Assembly (NCBI RefSeq): GCF_001591645.1
Contig: NZ_BCVH01000008.1
Coordinates: 124,001 to 188,000, forward strand
DNA from: Robertmurraya korlensis NBRC 107688
Lineage (GTDB): Bacteria > Bacillota > Bacilli > Bacillales > Cytobacillaceae
DNA length: 64,000 nucleotides
Direction of reading: 5' to 3'
The position numbers and the translations under genes were made by a program. Of this stretch, positions 37,200-45,392 are shown piece by piece. Under the pieces are notes generated by a model. The model did no database searches. It was not told the DNA's origin and was given only the letters and a program-made list of their open reading frames with translations. The first letter of the stretch is position 1, and each line of letters starts with the position of its first letter.

Positions 37200-39293
37200 A
37201 TGACATTTAATAAATGGATGATTTTGTTAGTCTCTATTTTTCTAACCTGCATACTTGCTGGTTGTACGAATAAAGTGCCCGAAGCGGAAGGTGGGACTAT
37301 TAACCTAGGTGAATATTCCTTCACAGATGGTGACACGATTAAATTGAACGGGGAATGGGAGTTTTATTGGGGACAGCTTCTTTCTGATATAAAAAGTGAA
37401 CAAAAAACAGGATATATCCATGTTCCGAGCTTTTGGGGGAATCAAAGTGTTGGAAAAAATGAATTAAGTGGAAAAGGTCATGCAACGTACCGGTTGAAGG
37501 TAGTGTTAAATGAGGATCAACGGGGGAGAACGATGGGGCTTTACCTTCCATTTGGAATTGAATCAGCCTACCGATTGTACGTGAATGGTGAGCTTCTGGC
37601 CTCAGCAGGTAAGGTTGGGATTTCTCGTGAGGTAATGGAGGGAAAGTATGAACCCAAAGTAGTGCTTTTCCAGGTAAAACGTGTGAACGAGATAACGATT
37701 CAGGTTTCCAATTATGTTCAGACAACAGGAGGATTATGGGATTCGATAAGTATGGGATCTGGAGAAGATCTGATTCAATACTGGAACAATCGATTAGCAA
37801 AGGAACTTTTTGTTGCTGGAAGTATTGTCATAATTGGTTTGTATCATCTGGGACTTTTTGTCATTAGAAGAAAAGATAAATCCCCTTTATATTTTGGTGC
37901 GTTTTGTTTATTGATTGGATTACGTTCCTTGTTTTTAGGTGAGGTATATATAAATGAAGTAATACCTAATCTCCCTTTTGAACTATATAAAAAACTAGAA
38001 TACATTGGTCAATACATGGGTCCGGCGATGTTTCTGCTCTATGTACAGTGTTTGTTTCCTAGTGATATCAATAAAACCATGGTGAAAATAGGAGTTACAT
38101 TTTATATACTTATGAGTGGTTTTGTCATGTTAACACCAGCCGTTGTGTTTACGCATGTGTTAAAGCTTTCTCATATTATGTTACTTATCTTAGCTCCGTA
38201 TGTGGTATTTGTTTTTATAAAGGCAGCTATCAAGAAACGAGAAGGAGCTCTATTCAGCTGTATGATGTTCCTAGTTCTTGCATTAACTGTGGTCAATGAT
38301 GTCCTACACTATAACCAAGTAATCTCGACCTTTGATATGGCAAAGTTCGGCTTGTTTAGCTTTATTTTTGCTCAAGCATTCTTGCTATCTATTAAATTTT
38401 CAAAGGCATTTAGGTCGGTTGAAGAACTTTCGTTAAAACAAGCGAAGTGGTCTACGGAGCTAGAAAAGACTGTACAAGAAAGAACACTCAATCTTCAAGT
38501 GACATTAGAAGATTTACAGCTTACACAAAAGCAATTAGTGGAATCGGAAAAAATGGCTGCTTTAGGGGCATTAGTAGCGGGTGTAGCCCACGAAATTAAT
38601 ACACCTGTAGGAGTAAGTGTGACGGCAAACTCGTTTCTGCAGCAAAAAACGAAAGAAATGCTTAACGTGTTAGAGGAGAATAAGCTGAAAAAATCTGACT
38701 TAACTGGTTATTTAAGTGCTGCTAATGAATCCACTCAAATTATCTCCAACAATCTTAAGAGGGCATCTGAACTGGTGAAGGGCTTCAAGCAAGTAGCTGT
38801 CGATCAAACAAGTGAAGTGAAGAGAGAATTTGGTGTAAAGGGGTATCTCGAGGAAATTATCTTTAGTCTAGGCCCGAGCATGAAAAGCAGCCATGTAGAT
38901 GTAAAGCTTGAGGTATCTGAAGACATTTTAATTACTAGTTATCCTGGTGTGTTTTCGCAAATATTTACAAACCTAATAATAAATTCACTTACGCATGCGT
39001 TTAATAAGGATAAAGGAACCATCCTCATTAAGGTGACGAAAACATCCCAGCTTATTTTAGAATATCGTGATAATGGAAAAGGGATGTTGCCAGAAGTGAA
39101 GAAGAAAATATTCGATCCCTTTTTCACAACAAATCGAGCAAACGGGGGAACAGGATTAGGTATGCATATTGTCTATAATCTTGTCACACAAACGTTAGGT
39201 GGAACGATTACTTGCGAAAGTATGCATAATGAAGGAACGACTTTTATGATTAATTTACCTCTGGGGGAAAAAGAACTTGACACTAGACCATGA
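37200..39293 (+). CDS. 7TMR-DISM sensor histidine kinase with a lipobox-like N-terminus
   Basis: An extracellular jelly-roll ligand-binding domain (about residues 30-190, with LNGEWEFYWGQLL) is followed by seven membrane segments (190-395), a coiled region, and a kinase core. The H-box is GVAHEINTPVG, the N-box FTNLIINSLTHAF, and the glycine boxes DNGKGM and GGTGLGMHI. The signal-like N-terminus ends in LAGC, a lipobox, so the extracellular domain may be lipid-anchored. The downstream response regulator overlaps its last 17 bases, so the two surely work as a pair. The signal is unknown; related input domains often sense carbohydrates. Confidence 0.9.
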   Translation: MTFNKWMILLVSIFLTCILAGCTNKVPEAEGGTINLGEYSFTDGDTIKLNGEWEFYWGQLLSDIKSEQKTGYIHVPSFWGNQSVGKNELSGKGHATYRLKVVLNEDQRGRTMGLYLPFGIESAYRLYVNGELLASAGKVGISREVMEGKYEPKVVLFQVKRVNEITIQVSNYVQTTGGLWDSISMGSGEDLIQYWNNRLAKELFVAGSIVIIGLYHLGLFVIRRKDKSPLYFGAFCLLIGLRSLFLGEVYINEVIPNLPFELYKKLEYIGQYMGPAMFLLYVQCLFPSDINKTMVKIGVTFYILMSGFVMLTPAVVFTHVLKLSHIMLLILAPYVVFVFIKAAIKKREGALFSCMMFLVLALTVVNDVLHYNQVISTFDMAKFGLFSFIFAQAFLLSIKFSKAFRSVEELSLKQAKWSTELEKTVQERTLNLQVTLEDLQLTQKQLVESEKMAALGALVAGVAHEINTPVGVSVTANSFLQQKTKEMLNVLEENKLKKSDLTGYLSAANESTQIISNNLKRASELVKGFKQVAVDQTSEVKREFGVKGYLEEIIFSLGPSMKSSHVDVKLEVSEDILITSYPGVFSQIFTNLIINSLTHAFNKDKGTILIKVTKTSQLILEYRDNGKGMLPEVKKKIFDPFFTTNRANGGTGLGMHIVYNLVTQTLGGTITCESMHNEGTTFMINLPLGEKELDTRP

Positions 39294-40788
39294 CGAGCTG
39301 TTATTTCAGGAAGAAGACGACTTAGAACCAGTTAAACAAAATGTAGATAATAAGTGGAAAATTCTTATCGTAGACGATGAAGAAGAGGTACATCAGGTTA
39401 CGAAGTTTGTCCTTTCAGATGTAGAGTTTGAAGGAAAGCCATTGTCGTTCCTGCAAGCTTATTCTGCAGAAGAAGCGAAACATCTACTTGCAAAGGAACA
39501 AGATATCGCAGTAATTTTACTAGATGTAGTGATGGAGGACGATCATTCCGGCTTAACGGTTATTCAATACATTCGGCAGGAGCTAGGTAACCCGTTAATG
39601 AGAATCATTTTGCGGACGGGCCAACCAGGACAAGCTCCAGAGAAGCAAGTGATTATGGAATACGATATAAATGACTATAAGGAAAAAACAGAGCTTACAT
39701 CACAGAAGCTTTATTCAACGTTGATTGTGGCTTTACGGTCGTATCGAGATTTACATATTATTGATGCGAATAAAAGAGGGTTGGAAGACATAATCTATTC
39801 GTCTGCTCAGCTAAATCAAATTCATACGCAACCTATCTTTGCAAGAGAAGCAATGACACAACTAGCGAATATTTTAAAATTACAAGAGCATACTTGCAGT
39901 GGAGCAGTGTTTACTTACAAAGGAGACAAAGTAAGAACGATTGCTGAAATAGGGGACAAATCTATTGTTGTTCCTTTAGAAGTAACAGAAGCATTTACTT
40001 TACAAAAGCATGTGTTTAACGAACAATCCTGTACTCTTTTCCTGAAAAGTAAGGACACTCAAAGCTATTGTTTGCATCTTTCTTGCGATAGAGTATTGAA
40101 TGAATGGGATCGAAGCTTGATGGAGATTTATGTAGCCAATGTGGCGGCATCACTCGAAAATCTCCAACTGAATGATGAGATTGAAAGCACGCAGCGTGAA
40201 ATTATATTTACCTTAGGAGAGATTGCAGAAACTCGCTCGAAAGAAACTGGATACCATGTTAAGAGAGTGGCTGAGTTTTCAAGTCTACTAGCAATAAAAT
40301 GTGGTTTGTCAGAGGCAGAAGCGGAACTCATTCGTTTGGCGAGTCCCATGCACGATGTAGGGAAGATTGGAATTAGCGATGACATACTAAACAAACCGGG
40401 AAAATTGACGGAAAAAGAATATGAAATTATGAAAAGTCATGCTGTGGTAGGATATGAAATGTTGAAGCATTCTAACCGTCAAATTATGAAGACGGCTGCG
40501 ATTATTGCTTTACAGCATCATGAAAAATATAACGGCACAGGCTATCCACAAGGTTTAAAAGGGGAAGAGATTCATCTATACGGACGATTAACAGCGATTG
40601 CTGATGTTTTTGATGCACTATCTAGTCAAAGGGTATACAAACCGGCTTGGGAAATGGATCGTATTGTAAAGCTCTTCAAAGAAGAAAGAGGACAACATTT
40701 TGATCCAGTACTAACCGATTTGTTTTTAGAACATATGGAAGAGTTTACTATGATTCTAGATAAATATCGAGACGAGAAGGTCTTTTAG
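39277..40788 (+). CDS. response regulator with HD-GYP c-di-GMP phosphodiesterase domain
   Basis: A receiver domain (about residues 28-150) holds the acceptor aspartate in VILLDVVMED. A central DUF3369/GAF-like region follows (165-300), and a C-terminal HD-GYP domain carries HDVGKIGI, HHEKYNGTGYP and ADVFDAL. HD-GYP enzymes hydrolyse cyclic di-GMP. The TTG start follows GGGGGAAAAAG inside the kinase gene, giving translational coupling. Together with the kinase it would turn an extracellular cue into a fall in c-di-GMP. All residues needed for HD-GYP metal binding appear present. Confidence 0.9.
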   Translation: MTLDHDELLFQEEDDLEPVKQNVDNKWKILIVDDEEEVHQVTKFVLSDVEFEGKPLSFLQAYSAEEAKHLLAKEQDIAVILLDVVMEDDHSGLTVIQYIRQELGNPLMRIILRTGQPGQAPEKQVIMEYDINDYKEKTELTSQKLYSTLIVALRSYRDLHIIDANKRGLEDIIYSSAQLNQIHTQPIFAREAMTQLANILKLQEHTCSGAVFTYKGDKVRTIAEIGDKSIVVPLEVTEAFTLQKHVFNEQSCTLFLKSKDTQSYCLHLSCDRVLNEWDRSLMEIYVANVAASLENLQLNDEIESTQREIIFTLGEIAETRSKETGYHVKRVAEFSSLLAIKCGLSEAEAELIRLASPMHDVGKIGISDDILNKPGKLTEKEYEIMKSHAVVGYEMLKHSNRQIMKTAAIIALQHHEKYNGTGYPQGLKGEEIHLYGRLTAIADVFDALSSQRVYKPAWEMDRIVKLFKEERGQHFDPVLTDLFLEHMEEFTMILDKYRDEKVF

Positions 40789-40792
40789 AAAG

Positions 40793-40822
40793 ATGCTCCA
40801 GGTGTACCTGGAGCATTTTTTA
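40793..40822 (+). terminator. terminator after the HD-GYP gene
   Basis: A perfect ten-pair stem, ATGCTCCAGG with CCTGGAGCAT, closes a TGTA loop and is followed by a T-tract. Confidence 0.92.
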
Positions 40823-41023
40823 ATATCATTGATAAAATAGTAGTCCAGTAGTTTATCATTATAAACAAATTAAAAATAGGTAAAAACTATTGTCATGGAT
40901 GCGCTTTCGTGATAAGTTTAAATAGTCATATGTGACATATTTGTGAATAATAATAATTATGACAATTAATCTTTAATACGAAAACAGCGACCCTGTTGAT
41001 CGGTTAAAGAATTTCTTTTTTCG
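40823..41023 (+). promoter_or_regulatory. promoter region of the OFA transporter leader
   Basis: No gene lies here. A weak promoter is TTGTCA (40890-40895), 17 bases, TAAGTT (40913-40918); its spacer holds GCGCTTTCG, a cre-like half. The palindrome ATATGTGACATAT begins near 40928, and TTGTGA follows at 40941. A first hairpin, AACAG/CTGTT with loop CGACC, occupies 40983-40997. Confidence 0.45.
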
Positions 41024-41136
41024 TTTTATGACAGTTGGTACTTAACAGCGCTCCTGTATAAGGCAAGCCGTCGTAATGATTCAATGAAGGTTCCTTATAT
41101 AGGAGTCTAATATTGGATTAATTACGACGGTTTTTT
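41024..41136 (+). promoter_or_regulatory. unrecognised leader RNA element A with terminator and alternative antiterminator
   Basis: A segment at 41034-41057 is shared with element B before the molybdoenzyme gene (20 of 24 positions identical). Its core is a short hairpin, ACAG/CTGT with loop CGCTC (41045-41057). An intrinsic terminator follows: CCGTCGTAAT (41068-41077) with ATTACGACGG (41121-41130) and six T residues. An alternative 13-pair helix joins 41051-41063 to 41093-41105 and would sequester both the core hairpin and the terminator's left arm. This is the layout of a transcription-terminating riboswitch or protein-responsive attenuator. I recognise no known class. Ligand and direction of response are unknown. 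Confidence 0.72.
41068..41136 (+). terminator. regulated terminator in front of the OFA transporter gene
   Basis: A perfect ten-pair stem encloses a 43-base loop that contains a small TCCT/AGGA hairpin, followed by TTTTTT. It ends 43 bases before the transporter start and no gene lies directly upstream, so it is an attenuator rather than the end of a gene. Confidence 0.85.
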
Positions 41137-41179
41137 GTTTTCTTTGGAGCATCTATGCGACTATCTAGGGGGAAAACAA

Positions 41180-42451
41180 ATGAAAACAACAAAAAATCGT
41201 TGGCTTATTGCATTATCCGCAGTTGGAATACATATTTCCATTGGTTCGGTATATGCATGGAGTAATTTTACCGCTCCCTTAAAGGACATGTTTGGGTGGT
41301 CGGATTCAGAGGTAGCACTAACTTTTAGTATTGCTATCCTATTTTTAGGTCTCTCAGCTGCCTTTTTGGGACACTTTGTTGAAAAGTATGGTCCCAAAAA
41401 GGCAGGATTACTAGCAGCTATTTTCTTTGGAATTGGTATAACGGGTTCTGGTTTAGCGGTGGATATTGGTTCAAAGTACATGCTTTATGTGTTTTACGGA
41501 GCACTTGGTGGGATTGGACTTGGAGTTGGTTACATCGCACCTGTTTCCACTTTAGTAAAATGGTTTCCTGATCGAAGAGGTTTAGCAACTGGACTTGCGA
41601 TCATGGGTTTTGGTTTTGCCGCAGCCATTTCAAGTCCAATTATGAACTCATTGATTGAATCTGTAGGTATAGCGAACACATTTTATATTTTAGGTTTATC
41701 ATATTTTGCTATTATGACTCTTTCTTCATTATATTTAGAGAAGCCTGCTGAAGGTTGGTTACCAGAAGGTTTTAAAGCGAAAATTGAAAGTGGTAAAGCA
41801 AGGCCTGCAACGGAATTATCACAGTTAACGGCAAATGAGGCAGTTAAAACGAAGCGTTTTTGGTATCTGTGGCTCATGCTTTTCATCAACATAACTTGTG
41901 GCATAGCCATCTTAGCAGTAGCGAAACCACTAGCAATGGAAAGCATCGGCATTGACATGGCAGCTGCAGCCGCATTAGTTGGTGCAATCGGTATCTTTAA
42001 TGGCTTAGGTCGAATTGGTTGGGCTTCATTATCTGATTATATTGGACGTCCGAATACCTACACAGCATTTTTTGTTCTACAAATAATCATGTTCTATTTT
42101 TTACCACAAGTATCCATTCAATGGTTATTTATGGCCATGCTTATTGTCGTTTATACTTGCTATGGCGGAGGTTTTGCATCTATTCCAGCATATATCGGAG
42201 ACTTGTTTGGTACAAAACAACTTGGAGCCATCCACGGGTATATCCTAACAGCATGGGCTGCTGCTGGTCTAGTTGGTCCACTATTCGCAGCATGGATTAA
42301 GGATACAACGGGCAGCTATGCAGGAAGTCTAACATTTTTCTCAGGATTATTTGTAGTAGCGTTAGTAATTTCCATTTTAATAAGATTTGATATTAAAAGG
42401 TTAAAAGTAGAAAATGCTGGAAAGTTAGGCGAATCCCAAAAGGCTGTATAA
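41180..42451 (+). CDS. OFA-family MFS transporter (oxalate/formate antiporter type)
   Basis: This 423-residue protein has twelve membrane segments and the OFA-family features IGSVYAWSNFTAPLKDMFGW and FPDRRGLATGLAIMGFGF (each a partial segment). The family exchanges or takes up small carboxylates such as oxalate and formate. ATG 41180 is used because AGGGGG lies upstream; the longer frame back to 41135 begins at the leader terminator's T-tract. Expression appears gated by leader element A. The downstream DUF2294, molybdoenzyme and fdhD genes support a formate-linked role. The exact substrate is inference. Confidence 0.88.
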   Translation: MKTTKNRWLIALSAVGIHISIGSVYAWSNFTAPLKDMFGWSDSEVALTFSIAILFLGLSAAFLGHFVEKYGPKKAGLLAAIFFGIGITGSGLAVDIGSKYMLYVFYGALGGIGLGVGYIAPVSTLVKWFPDRRGLATGLAIMGFGFAAAISSPIMNSLIESVGIANTFYILGLSYFAIMTLSSLYLEKPAEGWLPEGFKAKIESGKARPATELSQLTANEAVKTKRFWYLWLMLFINITCGIAILAVAKPLAMESIGIDMAAAAALVGAIGIFNGLGRIGWASLSDYIGRPNTYTAFFVLQIIMFYFLPQVSIQWLFMAMLIVVYTCYGGGFASIPAYIGDLFGTKQLGAIHGYILTAWAAAGLVGPLFAAWIKDTTGSYAGSLTFFSGLFVVALVISILIRFDIKRLKVENAGKLGESQKAV

Positions 42452-42506
42452 CATCTAATAAATTTAGTGTAAGATAGGAAAAAAAAGGTAAGTGAGTTGA
42501 AAAAGA

Positions 42507-42866
42507 GTGAATAAGTACGAAGCCGAGTTTAGCAATATAGTTCGAGCCTATCGCAAAAAGCATATGGGAAAGGGTCCAAGCAAAGTCCGAACCAAATTCT
42601 CAAAAAACTGGGCCATCTGTGAACTGGAGGGGAATCTGTCCCCTATTGAAAAATTCATTGCCACAGCGGAAGATGGTCGTCAAATGCTCCGCGCTGCCCG
42701 CACAGAAATGGTGAAGGAGATTTATAAAAAAAATCATCCTACAGAGATGGAAGAGTTGCTTGGAACGAAATTCGTCCGTGTGTTTGTCGATATAGATATT
42801 GAGTTAGATATTGGTATGTCGATCTTTGTATTTGAAGATAACATTGAAGAGAAATTTACTATTTGA
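42507..42866 (+). CDS. DUF2294 family protein
   Basis: This 119-residue soluble protein matches DUF2294, with YRKKHMGKGPSKV near the N-terminus and a C-terminal VFVDIDIELDIGMSIFVF strand region. The function is unknown, but in Bacillus such genes (for example yrhF beside a formate dehydrogenase gene, as I recall) recur near formate metabolism. The GTG start has only a weak ribosome site. It lies between the transporter gene and leader element B and is probably co-transcribed with the transporter. Confidence 0.82.
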   Translation: MNKYEAEFSNIVRAYRKKHMGKGPSKVRTKFSKNWAICELEGNLSPIEKFIATAEDGRQMLRAARTEMVKEIYKKNHPTEMEELLGTKFVRVFVDIDIELDIGMSIFVFEDNIEEKFTI

Positions 42867-42888
42867 TCAATCGTAACTATAACAATCA

Positions 42889-42986
42889 GTTTTGTATTGT
42901 TGGAACTTGGCAGCGCACCTGTTAAAGACTAACCACCTGAAGTTTTTCGTCCTAATAAAGAGGAAGAATTCTTCTGGTGGTTTTTT
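42889..42986 (+). promoter_or_regulatory. unrecognised leader RNA element B with terminator
   Basis: This element repeats the conserved segment of element A (42899-42922) and keeps the core hairpin GCAG/CTGT with loop CGCAC, including a compensating A-to-G change that gives a G-U pair. GTTAAAGA follows directly. A terminator comes next: 42931-42942 with 42971-42982 (one mismatch) and six T residues, again with an inner TCCT/AGGA hairpin. It lies between the DUF2294 and molybdoenzyme genes, so it could control read-through into fdhF/fdhD. I found no counterpart of element A's 13-pair antiterminator. Confidence 0.7.
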
Positions 42987-43017
42987 ATTTGAAAAAAGTG
43001 TAATGGAGGAAAGAGTT

Positions 43018-45375
43018 ATGGGGAAAACAAAACATCCAGGACCGCAAAAGAAAGCCTTATTACCCGCACCTAAGTACTGGGTTAGTCCCATTCCATTTGG
43101 ATTAGGAAAGATTAAACCGAAACATATTCGCGATACGATGAAGGTAGCTTACGATAATAAAGACAATTTAGGTTATGCAACTCGTATCATTACAGAGGGA
43201 GTTTGTGACGGCTGTGCACTTGGGGTATCTGGCTTATATGACCAAACCTTAACCGGTCCACATCTGTGTACGACCCGTTTAAATGTCCTGCGACTAAATA
43301 CTATGCCAGCAATTAAACCAGAGATTCTTCATGCTGATATTGACGAACTTAAAAAATATGACAGTACGGAACTTCGAAAACTTGGCCGTATCCCATATCC
43401 GATGATTCGTCGCAAAGGTGAGCGTAAGTTTTCACGTATTACATGGGATGATGCAATGGATATGATTGCCGAAAAGATGAAAAGGCTAAATCCTAAGCAA
43501 TATGCTTTCTACTTAACATCACGTGGAATCACCAATGAAAACTATTATGTAGCAGCAAAAGTTTCTCGCTTTTTAGGGGCGAATAATATCGATAACGCTT
43601 CACGAATTTGTCACTCTCCAAGTAAAACGGCGTTAAAACGTTCAATTGGTGTAGGGGCATCCACATCTAATTATTTAGATTGGATTGGTACGGATGTTCT
43701 TCTTTTCTGGGGTAGTGTGGCATCAAATGCTTCACCGGTATCTTCGAAATACATGCTAGAAGCTAAGAAAAAGGGGACGAAAATTATTGTTATTAATCCA
43801 TACCGTGAGCCGGCAATGGAAAATTATTGGATACCTTCCAATCCTGAATCAGCTCTATTTGGAACCAAGCTAGCCGATGATTTTTATCAAGTAAACATCG
43901 GTGGAGACATTGCATTTATGCATGGGATTATGAAGCACTGGTTTGATATGGAAGCAAAGCAACATGGTTCTGCTATTAATCATCAGTTTGTAAAAGAACA
44001 TGTGAATGGATATGAAGAATTAAAAGCAAAGGTACAAGAGCAAACGTGGGAACATATCATAGAATCATCCGGTGTTACAAAAGAACGAATCATTGATCTT
44101 GCAGTAATTTTAGCAAAAGCAAAAAATGCTGTATTTGCATGGGCACTTGGTTTAACGATGCATTCATTTGCAACTGACAACATCTCCCAAGTGGCTAATC
44201 TAGCTTTATTACGCGGTTTTCTAGGCCGCAAGCACTCCGGTTTAATGCCGTTTCGTGGTCACTCCTCTGTACAAGGTTCTGGGGAAATGGGTGCAGATCC
44301 ATTTGTCTTACCGGGTGGAGATTTTTACGGTGAGAATATAGATCGTATTGAAAAGCTGTGGGGCTTTAACCTTCCCCGTTGGCAAGGGGATATAGTTGGT
44401 GTCACTCTTGAAAATATTATGCTTCCAGAAGATCATGAAAGAAAGGTAAAGTTATATTATTTAAGTGGTGGGAACTTCTTAGAAACCATGCCTGATCCAA
44501 TATTTGTAGAGAAAGCATTATCTCAGTTAGATATTCGTGTCCACCAAGATATTATCCTAAACACTTCTACTCTAGTAGATGCACAAGAAGCCGTTATCGT
44601 TTTACCGGCTAAAACAAGATATGAACAAGAAGGTGGCGGAACGTCAACATCAACGGAAAGAATGGTCTACTTCTCTCCAGAGATTGAAGGAAACAAGAAT
44701 CGTATTATGGAAGCACGTGAAGAATGGAAAATCTATATTGATCTAGCAAAGCGGATAAATCCTACTATGGCACATCTGGTAGATTTTAAAGATGCCCAGG
44801 CCATTCGAGACGAAATCGCATTAGCGAATCCAAATTACGACGGTATCCAACACCTGAAGAAAAAAGGTGATGTGTTCCAATGGGGTGGCGCATGGCTTTG
44901 TGAAGATGGGATTTGTCCAACTCCGGATGGTAAAGCAACGTTAATTAATGTAGATATTCCTGATATGGGTAAAAAAGAAGGTCAATTTCTTTTAACAACC
45001 CGTCGTGGAAAGCAATTCAACTCAATGGTGTTTAGCGAAAAGGATCCTTTAAATGGTTCTGACCGTTACGATGTCTTGATTAATGGGGAGGAAGCTCGAT
45101 TACATCGTATTTCAGATGGAGAAGGGATTGTTGTTTACAACAAGCATGGAGTGTTTCAAGGACGTGCGAAGTATGCCGACATCACACCTGGTAACCTAGG
45201 TGTTCACTTCCCAGAAGGAAACTTCTTATTGCCAAAAGGAAAATATGAAAAGTTTGCTGGAATTCCAGATTATAATATTGCAGTAATAGTAGAGAAAGCA
45301 GAGCGCTTTAATGCACGTAAAGATACACAATACCTTGAGAAATCAATTTCAGATTTAGAAACAGAAGTTAACTGA
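43018..45375 (+). CDS. FdhF/YdeP family molybdopterin oxidoreductase (formate dehydrogenase-like)
   Basis: This 785-residue cytoplasmic molybdoenzyme of the FdhF/YdeP branch has no twin-arginine signal. The N-terminus has GVCDGCALGVSGLYDQT, giving only CxxC instead of a full four-cysteine iron-sulfur motif. The molybdenum ligand is probably the cysteine in SRICHSPS, so selenocysteine is not used. A molybdopterin-dinucleotide-binding domain ends the protein. ATG 43018 follows GGAGGA; the longer frame from 42892 would translate the leader element and is rejected. fdhD follows after 17 bases. Formate as substrate is inferred from family and neighbours. Confidence 0.88.
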   Translation: MGKTKHPGPQKKALLPAPKYWVSPIPFGLGKIKPKHIRDTMKVAYDNKDNLGYATRIITEGVCDGCALGVSGLYDQTLTGPHLCTTRLNVLRLNTMPAIKPEILHADIDELKKYDSTELRKLGRIPYPMIRRKGERKFSRITWDDAMDMIAEKMKRLNPKQYAFYLTSRGITNENYYVAAKVSRFLGANNIDNASRICHSPSKTALKRSIGVGASTSNYLDWIGTDVLLFWGSVASNASPVSSKYMLEAKKKGTKIIVINPYREPAMENYWIPSNPESALFGTKLADDFYQVNIGGDIAFMHGIMKHWFDMEAKQHGSAINHQFVKEHVNGYEELKAKVQEQTWEHIIESSGVTKERIIDLAVILAKAKNAVFAWALGLTMHSFATDNISQVANLALLRGFLGRKHSGLMPFRGHSSVQGSGEMGADPFVLPGGDFYGENIDRIEKLWGFNLPRWQGDIVGVTLENIMLPEDHERKVKLYYLSGGNFLETMPDPIFVEKALSQLDIRVHQDIILNTSTLVDAQEAVIVLPAKTRYEQEGGGTSTSTERMVYFSPEIEGNKNRIMEAREEWKIYIDLAKRINPTMAHLVDFKDAQAIRDEIALANPNYDGIQHLKKKGDVFQWGGAWLCEDGICPTPDGKATLINVDIPDMGKKEGQFLLTTRRGKQFNSMVFSEKDPLNGSDRYDVLINGEEARLHRISDGEGIVVYNKHGVFQGRAKYADITPGNLGVHFPEGNFLLPKGKYEKFAGIPDYNIAVIVEKAERFNARKDTQYLEKSISDLETEVN

Positions 45376-45392
45376 TTTTTAGGAGGGCAGAA

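Noticed and set aside
37339-37800. 153-codon minus-strand frame inside the sensor kinase gene
   Set aside because: It is antisense to a recognisable sensor domain and its translation has no family features.
40983-41057. ANTAR-type antiterminator target
   Set aside because: ANTAR targets are paired hairpins with six-base loops having A at position 1 and G at position 4; these loops are CGACC and CGCTC, so the class does not fit.
41034-41130. T-box or other known riboswitch
   Set aside because: No T-box AGGGTGGNACCGCG segment or other known aptamer consensus that I remember is present; a formal Rfam search was not possible.
42892-43017. In-frame extension of the molybdoenzyme upstream of ATG 43018
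   Set aside because: It crosses leader element B and its terminator, and the ATG at 43018 has a strong ribosome site and gives the family N-terminus.
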